Shown here: one piece after another, positions 5,838 to 9,658 of the stretch
Layout: every line of letters starts with the position of its first letter
Position numbering within the stretch: position 1 is the first letter of the stretch
Source: an uncultured Bacilli bacterium
GTDB taxonomy: Bacteria > Bacillota_I > Bacilli_A > RF39 > UBA660
NCBI GenBank assembly: GCA_934097255.1
Contig: CAKONT010000033.1
Span: 1 to 9,658, forward strand
Reading direction: 5' to 3'
DNA: 9,658 nt
Position numbers and translations under genes: made by a program
The notes under the pieces: generated by a model
What the model saw: only the letters and a program-made list of their open reading frames with translations
Told to the model about the DNA's origin: nothing
The model's database searches: none

Positions 5838-7829
5838 ATGAATAGTATAATATCTAGAGATAACGAAGGAACTGATTTAGATAAAAAAGCAGTAAATAAT
5901 ATTAAAAGTTTAGCAATTGATATGATTTTCAATGCTAAAAGTGGGCATCCGGGAATTTCTTTATCAAGTGCACCGATTATTTATACGGTTTATAAAAAAC
6001 ATTTAAGATTTGATAAGGGAAATCCCAATTTTATAAATCGTGATCGATTCATTTTATCAGCTGGTCATGGTTCAGCACTTTTGTATTCAACTCTTTTTAT
6101 GAGTGGGTTTTTATCACTAGACGATTTGAAAAATTTTAGGCAATTAAATTCTAACACTCCAGGCAATCCTGAAATAAAAACAAGTGGAGTAGATTTATCA
6201 ACAGGTCTATTGGGACAAGGAATCGCATCAGCAGTTGGGTTTTCCATTGCCGAAAAATATTTAAACAACAAATTCAAATTAAGAAAAAATAAAAGTTTAA
6301 TCGATCACTATACTTATGTATTAGTAAGTGATGGCGATTTGATGGAAGGAGTTTCTTATGAAGCTTGTTCTATCGCAGGAAATTTATGTTTAAATAAATT
6401 GATTGTTTTATATGACTCTAATAATATGACTTTAGATAGTGATACAACAAATACATTTAAAGAAAAAGTAATTGATCGTTTTAAAGCAATGGGATTTGAG
6501 ACAATTTTAGTTAAAGATGGAAATAATATTAGTGAAATAGATAATGCAATAAAGCATGCTAAAAAGTCAAAAAAACCATCGTTTATAGAAATTAAAACGA
6601 TACTTGGAAATGGCTTAAAATTACAAAATACTAACTTAGCTCATGAAAATATTCTATCATCAAGTGATATTTCTTTACTAAAAGAAAAACTAGGAGTAAG
6701 AGACGTTATGTTTACTGTTTATGAAGATAACATAAAGTTTATTAATGAAGAACAAGATATAAGAAATAATTTGTTTCTTAAGGAATGGAATACACTATAT
6801 AAAAAATATTATAATAAGTTAAAGGAAAATGATAAAATTATTTTTGACAAGTTATTAAAAAACGATTTATCTTGTGATCTAAGTGAGTTATCGATAGATG
6901 GTTTAGATCTTGAAAAATCAGGTAGAGATATTTCTCATTTGTTGATAAATGAAGTTTCTAATGAGAAAAATATTTATATGAGCGCTAGTGCTGATTTGTT
7001 TTCTTCTTGTAAAAATTATTTAGACAATAAAAAAGATTTTACAAGCAATACTTTAGATGGAAGAAATTTATTACTTGGGGTTAGAGAAGAAGCAATGGGC
7101 TCAATTGTAAATGGACTTGCTTTAAATGGAATAAGATGTTTTGCTTCTACTTATCTTTCTTTTTCAGACAATTTAAAACCTAGTATTAGAATGTCTAGTA
7201 TGATGAAATTACCAATTATTTATATATTTACTCATGATAGTATAGAAGTAGGAGAAGATGGTCCAACAAATCAACCAATAGAACAGCTTGCAATGCTTAG
7301 AACTATACCTAATTTAGATGTATATAGACCATATGATGCAAATGAAATAATGGGTTCTTTCAAACAAGCTTTAAAAACACTTGATAAACCTAGTGCTATT
7401 ATTTTAAGTAAAGAGTTTGTTGGTATTTTTGAAAATACTAAAATAAATGGAGTTACAATGGGGGGATATTTTTTAAATAATGAAGAATCACAAAATGTAA
7501 TAATAGCATCTGGTAAAGAAGTTGAATTAGCTATTAATATATCAAAAAGATTAAAAGATATAGGAATAAATGTTTCTGTTTTTTCAATGCCATGTATTAA
7601 TAAGTTTTTTGAAGAAGATGAAAAATATCAAAAAGAGTTATTGAAAAAAACGAGAAAATTAGTCATAGAATATTCTAATGACCCTATTTGGTATAGAATA
7701 GTAAATAATAAGAAAAATATTATGTCTATTAATGAATTTGGTAAAAGTGGCAAAAAAAATGATGTTTTGAAAAGCTTTTCTTTAGATGAAGATTCATTAT
7801 ATATAAAATCAAAAAAAATCTTTAAGTAA
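5838..7829 (+). CDS. tkt: Transketolase with substituted substrate-site residues
   Basis: A 663-residue thiamine-diphosphate enzyme collinear with transketolase (the E. coli enzyme is also about 663). It is expected to transfer two-carbon units between pentose-phosphate sugars. The cofactor site is intact: SGHPG (His37), SAGHGSALLYS (His77), the SDGDLMEG...DSNN block binding Mg and diphosphate (164-196), and GVRE with the activating Glu417. Phosphate-side Arg363, Ser384 (SASAD) and His466 (THDS) are kept, as is Asp474 (GEDGPT). Three motifs differ: the usual TPGHPE is TPGNPE (Asn110), GPTHQP/GPTHEP is GPTNQP (Asn478), and the Arg after ILS/VLT near the end of the pyrimidine domain is Lys525. 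His269 is kept, but HGAPLG is HENILS. All three domains, including the C-terminal domain, are complete and there is no frameshift. AAGGAGA (5824-5830) sets ATG 5838. It is probably an active but divergent enzyme. No other pentose-phosphate gene is nearby. Confidence 0.93.
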   Translation: MNSIISRDNEGTDLDKKAVNNIKSLAIDMIFNAKSGHPGISLSSAPIIYTVYKKHLRFDKGNPNFINRDRFILSAGHGSALLYSTLFMSGFLSLDDLKNFRQLNSNTPGNPEIKTSGVDLSTGLLGQGIASAVGFSIAEKYLNNKFKLRKNKSLIDHYTYVLVSDGDLMEGVSYEACSIAGNLCLNKLIVLYDSNNMTLDSDTTNTFKEKVIDRFKAMGFETILVKDGNNISEIDNAIKHAKKSKKPSFIEIKTILGNGLKLQNTNLAHENILSSSDISLLKEKLGVRDVMFTVYEDNIKFINEEQDIRNNLFLKEWNTLYKKYYNKLKENDKIIFDKLLKNDLSCDLSELSIDGLDLEKSGRDISHLLINEVSNEKNIYMSASADLFSSCKNYLDNKKDFTSNTLDGRNLLLGVREEAMGSIVNGLALNGIRCFASTYLSFSDNLKPSIRMSSMMKLPIIYIFTHDSIEVGEDGPTNQPIEQLAMLRTIPNLDVYRPYDANEIMGSFKQALKTLDKPSAIILSKEFVGIFENTKINGVTMGGYFLNNEESQNVIIASGKEVELAINISKRLKDIGINVSVFSMPCINKFFEEDEKYQKELLKKTRKLVIEYSNDPIWYRIVNNKKNIMSINEFGKSGKKNDVLKSFSLDEDSLYIKSKKIFK

Positions 7830-7869
7830 AATGCTTTTTAATAATTAGATATAATTAGATAAATTTTAT

Positions 7870-7898
7870 TTGACTATGTATATTTTTTATGTTAAAAT
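7870..7898 (+). promoter_or_regulatory. Promoter of the L21-L27 operon
   Basis: -35 TTGACT (7870-7875), a 17-base spacer, and -10 TAAAAT (7893-7898) with a TGn extension (7890-7892). Transcription should start near 7905, giving a leader of about 100 bases. Upstream of it, an exact 10-base duplication (ATAATTAGAT twice, 7841-7860) separates it from the transketolase gene, which has no convincing terminator. Confidence 0.8.
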
Positions 7899-7904
7899 CT
7901 ATAT

Positions 7905-7992
7905 TGTTTAAGGCCTCTTGAGGCTTTTAAACCACATTGAAGAGGTAAAAAGTTCTATTTAGACACCTTAAAAGTGAGTCTTAGGTTAATTA
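7905..7992 (+). promoter_or_regulatory. L21 leader RNA (ribosomal-protein leader)
   Basis: The 5' untranslated region before rplU. A first hairpin pairs GTTTAA (7906-7911) with TTAAAC (7927-7932) and GCCT (7913-7916) with AGGC (7921-7924). It is followed by ACCACATTGAAGAGGTAAAA, a TCTATTTAGACACC stretch, and an AGAC/GTCT pairing (7961-7964 with 7978-7981). The arrangement and wording fit the known Firmicutes L21 leader family, thought to control rplU-rpmA expression in response to a ribosomal protein. AAGAGG (7940-7945) can also pair with CCTCTT (7914-7919) in the first hairpin. Confidence 0.75.
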
Positions 7993-8004
7993 AAGGAGGT
8001 AAAT

Positions 8005-8307
8005 ATGAAAGCAGTTATTTTAACTGGTGGTAAACAATATCTTGTTTCTGAAGGATCTACTATTTATGTTGAAAAACTTGATGGTAGTGAAAATGACACT
8101 ATTAAGTTTGACAAAGTATTGATGGTTGATAATGAGATTGGTAGTCCATATTTGGATGGAGCAGTTGTTACTGGTAAAATTTTAAAACATGGTAAACAAA
8201 AGAAAATTAGAATTTTTAAATATGTAAATAAACATAAAAGTTCTAGAAAAGCACAAGGTCATCGCCAACCATATACAAAACTTGAAATTACTAAAATTAC
8301 AAGGTAA
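8005..8307 (+). CDS. rplU: 50S ribosomal protein L21 (bL21)
   Basis: A 100-residue large-subunit protein that binds 23S rRNA. It starts [17 protein letters not shown], the conserved bL21 opening (normally AIIETGGKQYxVxEG). It ends with the basic rRNA-binding region [23 protein letters not shown] (about 76-98), in which GHRQPYT (85-91) is the family signature. Length is typical (about 102). AGGAGGT (7994-8000) precedes ATG 8005 at ideal spacing. It is the first gene of the rplU-prp-rpmA operon and is preceded by the L21 leader. Only 5 bases separate its stop from the prp start. Confidence 0.98.
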   Translation: MKAVILTGGKQYLVSEGSTIYVEKLDGSENDTIKFDKVLMVDNEIGSPYLDGAVVTGKILKHGKQKKIRIFKYVNKHKSSRKAQGHRQPYTKLEITKITR

Positions 8308-8312
8308 TTTTA

Positions 8313-8615
8313 ATGGTTTTAGTAAACGTTTTGAAAAATGATGATTTTTATGACGAAGTAACTATTTCTGGGCATGCTTTATTTGATGATTATGGGAAAG
8401 ATATAGTTTGTAGTGCAATTAGTAGTATTACAATTACTACAATAAATGCTATTTTAACAATCGATGATAAAGCTATAAATTATGAACATAAAAACGATAG
8501 ATTAGTTATTAAAGTTTTAAAAAAATCTGATATTGTTAATAAGCTTATTTTAAATATGCTAAATATGCTAAAGAGTTTAGAAGGGTACTACCCTAAAAAT
8601 ATTAAAATCTTATAG
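8313..8615 (+). CDS. prp: Prp, cysteine protease that processes L27
   Basis: A 100-residue protein of the YsxB/Prp family, encoded between L21 and L27 as in most Firmicutes. The catalytic pair is visible: His21 in SGHA and Cys33 in DIVCSAIS, about 12 residues apart as in the Staphylococcus enzyme (His22/Cys34). Prp removes the short N-terminal extension of L27, which is needed for assembly of active ribosomes. The substrate motif is present in the adjacent rpmA. ATG 8313 lies 5 bases after the L21 stop and its Shine-Dalgarno (AAGG, 8301-8304) is inside the end of rplU, so translation is probably coupled. Its TAG stop overlaps the strong AGGAGG of rpmA. Confidence 0.95.
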   Translation: MVLVNVLKNDDFYDEVTISGHALFDDYGKDIVCSAISSITITTINAILTIDDKAINYEHKNDRLVIKVLKKSDIVNKLILNMLNMLKSLEGYYPKNIKIL

Positions 8616-8625
8616 GAGGATAATT

Positions 8626-8901
8626 ATGATGATATTAAATATCCAATTATTTGCACATAAAAAAGGTGGTGGATCTTCAAGTAATGGTAGAGATTCAGCT
8701 GGTAGGAGATTAGGAGCAAAAGTTTCTGATGGTGAATTTGCCAAAGCTGGTAGTATTATCTATCGTCAAAGAGGAACAAGAATTTATCCAGGTAATAATG
8801 TTGGTATGGGTAATGATCACACATTATATGCAAAAATTGATGGTGTAATAAAATACGAGAGAAAACAAGATAAAAAACAAGTAAGTGTTTATGAAAAATA
8901 G
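8626..8901 (+). CDS. rpmA: 50S ribosomal protein L27 (bL27) with Prp-cleaved N-terminal extension
   Basis: A 91-residue precursor of the protein whose N-terminal arm reaches the peptidyl-transferase centre. The extension [10 protein letters not shown] (residues 1-10) corresponds to MLKLNLQFFA of S. aureus; Prp cleaves after FA to expose [20 protein letters not shown]. The rest shows the family core ([37 protein letters not shown]). AGGAGGA (8614-8620) serves either ATG 8626 or the adjacent ATG 8629. I chose 8626 because it gives the usual 10-residue extension, though 8629 has the more normal spacing. The cleavage motif has Leu at the first aromatic position (QLFA instead of QFFA). The last codons form the left arm of the operon terminator. 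Confidence 0.97.
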   Translation: MMILNIQLFAHKKGGGSSSNGRDSAGRRLGAKVSDGEFAKAGSIIYRQRGTRIYPGNNVGMGNDHTLYAKIDGVIKYERKQDKKQVSVYEK

Positions 8902-8918
8902 TCATAAACACTTTTTTT
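8884..8918 (+). terminator. Terminator of the rplU-prp-rpmA operon
   Basis: AGTGTTTATGA (8884-8894), loop of 7, TCATAAACACT (8902-8912), followed by T to 8918: an 11-bp perfect stem plus a T tract. The left arm and loop contain the last five codons and the stop of rpmA. Confidence 0.9.
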
Positions 8919-8952
8919 AAAAATAGAAGTTTTTGGTAATTCTTCTTTTTTA

Positions 8953-8981
8953 TAGAAAAAAAAGAAAGAATATGCTATTAT
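8953..8981 (+). promoter_or_regulatory. Promoter of the 3D-domain protein gene
   Basis: -35 TAGAAA (8953-8958), a 17-base spacer, and -10 TATTAT (8976-8981) with a TGn extension (8973-8975). It implies a very short leader of about 12 bases. Confidence 0.5.
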
Positions 8982-8999
8982 ATTAACTCGTGGTGAAAT

Positions 9000-9479
9000 A
9001 TGAAATTTTTAAATGTAATTATATATATATTGTTTGGCATTATTTTTAATAATGACTATTCAAAAAACATGAATATTAATTATGTTATTGATACTAACTA
9101 TATTATATACGAAAAAAAATTAGAAGAAAAAGAGAAAATAGAAGAAGTTTTTAATGAAAATTATGATACTATTACTGCTTATACTGCTTTTTGCTTAGGA
9201 TGTAGTGGTATTACTGCATCAGGTTATGATGTTAGAGATACGATATATTATTTTGATCAAACTTATGGAAATATCAGAATAGTTGCAGCAGATAGCTCCA
9301 TTCCATTTGGTAGCGTTATAAGAATAGATGATAGTATAGTTGCAATTGTTTTAGATAGAGGTGGAGCTATTTCATATTCTTCTTCAGCACAGTTTGATCT
9401 TCTTTTTGAAACAGAACAAGAAGCATATACTTTTGGAAGAAAAACATGCAAGGTAGAGATACTTAGGTATGGATATTAA
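9000..9479 (+). CDS. Membrane-anchored 3D-domain (double-psi beta-barrel) protein, probable cell-wall hydrolase
   Basis: A 159-residue protein with an N-terminal hydrophobic segment (about 3-16), a short Lys/Glu-rich linker (about 37-52) and a C-terminal 3D domain (about 57-157). The three aspartates that name the domain are present: VAAD (Asp98), VLDRGG (Asp119) and FDLLF (Asp133). Other family marks are TAYT, GITASG and IPFGSVIRID. This domain resembles the MltA/RlpA barrel, and in Firmicutes it occurs in proteins that cut or remodel peptidoglycan (YocH-, RpfB- and YabE-like). Here it is attached to no LysM or G5 domain, so the protein is close to minimal. Cys65 and Cys68 (FCLGC) and Cys150 could form a disulfide. 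The start is supported by a weak GGTGA (8992-8996) only 3 bases from the ATG. No clear signal-peptidase site is visible, suggesting it stays membrane-anchored. Confidence 0.85.
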   Translation: MKFLNVIIYILFGIIFNNDYSKNMNINYVIDTNYIIYEKKLEEKEKIEEVFNENYDTITAYTAFCLGCSGITASGYDVRDTIYYFDQTYGNIRIVAADSSIPFGSVIRIDDSIVAIVLDRGGAISYSSSAQFDLLFETEQEAYTFGRKTCKVEILRYGY

Positions 9480-9486
9480 TTATCGA

Positions 9487-9515
9487 TTGCCTAAATATCT
9501 TTTTTTTACTATAAT
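9487..9515 (+). promoter_or_regulatory. Promoter of the tex-like gene
   Basis: -35 TTGCCT (9487-9492) and perfect -10 TATAAT (9510-9515) with a 17-base spacer, 25 bases before the ATG. It begins 8 bases after the preceding stop codon. Only a weak hairpin (GATATT 9472-9477 with AATATC 9494-9499, then a T run) could terminate the upstream gene. Confidence 0.65.
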
Positions 9516-9540
9516 TTATATGTAAAGAGAGTGATGTTTA

Positions 9541-9658
9541 ATGAATGATTTGATAATAGATGAAATAGCAAAGGATCTTTCAATAAAAAAATATCAAGTT
9601 GTAAACACATTAAAATTATTACAAGAAAATAACACAATTTGTTTTATTGCTAGATATC
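9541..9658 (+). CDS. tex: N-terminus of a Tex-family RNA-binding protein (3' end outside window)
   Basis: The first 39 residues are open to the window end. They follow the Tex N-terminal pattern: an initial helix (IIDEIAKDLSIKKYQV), a second helix (VNTLKLLQEN) and then NTICFIARY, which matches the conserved 'L..GNTVPFIARYRKE' of this family. Tex proteins are cytosolic nucleic-acid-binding proteins of about 700 residues with a YqgF-like and an S1 domain, linked to transcription; those domains lie outside the window. AAGAGAGTGA (9525-9534) precedes ATG 9541. Only the N-terminus supports the name. Confidence 0.82.
   Translation, partial: MNDLIIDEIAKDLSIKKYQVVNTLKLLQENNTICFIARY

Noticed and set aside
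6065..6277. Minus-strand open frame inside the transketolase gene
   Set aside because: Antisense shadow of conserved transketolase motifs.
9263..9451. Minus-strand open frame inside the 3D-domain gene
   Set aside because: Antisense shadow of a conserved domain, with no initiation signal.
772..9479. UGA read as tryptophan (Mollicutes code)
   Set aside because: Trp is encoded by TGG throughout and family-length proteins are obtained without reading through any TGA.

Overview
The window is about 9.7 kb of very AT-rich DNA (coding GC is visibly low, with A/T at most third positions) with compact gene spacing, AGGAGG-type ribosome binding sites and TTGACA/TATAAT promoters. Bacillota (Firmicutes) markers are an SspI-like small acid-soluble spore protein, an L21 / Prp protease / L27 operon in which L27 carries the N-terminal extension that Prp removes, a lipobox lipoprotein, and a sortase-type NPQTG surface protein. 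I read it as chromosomal DNA of a Bacilli-like, monoderm and probably spore-forming bacterium. I cannot name a genus. All twelve complete stop codons are TAA (7) or TAG (5), and TGG encodes Trp.

Left part (1-1814): the 3' end of a cell-wall-anchored surface protein, followed directly by a lipoprotein of unknown function. These look like one cell-envelope transcription unit. Next comes a strong promoter with a long perfect palindrome and repeated AATACTT motifs (1822-1893), driving a single-domain Smr protein (1941-2198). It converges on sspI on the minus strand (2210-2416), and one perfect hairpin lies between them and overlaps both gene ends.

Middle part (2476-4988): a LemA-family protein and a DUF2207 membrane protein with a poly-glycine tail form the familiar two-gene unit, with a terminator-like hairpin between them. 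After the DUF2207 stop there is a short array of degenerate heptamers, a bidirectional terminator and a minus-strand tRNA-Lys(CTT) with its own promoter.

Right part (5063-9658): a C26-type glutamine-amidotransferase-like hydrolase and a transketolase form an operon. The transketolase has a normal cofactor site but carries His-to-Asn changes in two substrate-site motifs and an Arg-to-Lys change in a third. Next is a promoter plus L21 leader RNA driving rplU-prp-rpmA, which ends in a strong terminator. A small membrane-anchored 3D-domain (cell-wall hydrolase-like) protein follows, and then the start of a Tex-like RNA-binding protein that runs off the window.

Most of the window is ordinary core genome with an envelope theme (surface protein, lipoprotein, LemA/DUF2207, 3D-domain protein). 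I see no defence system, CRISPR array, insertion sequence or phage. The points most worth checking are the transketolase substitutions, the Smr promoter/leader, and the switch-like pairing in the L21 leader.
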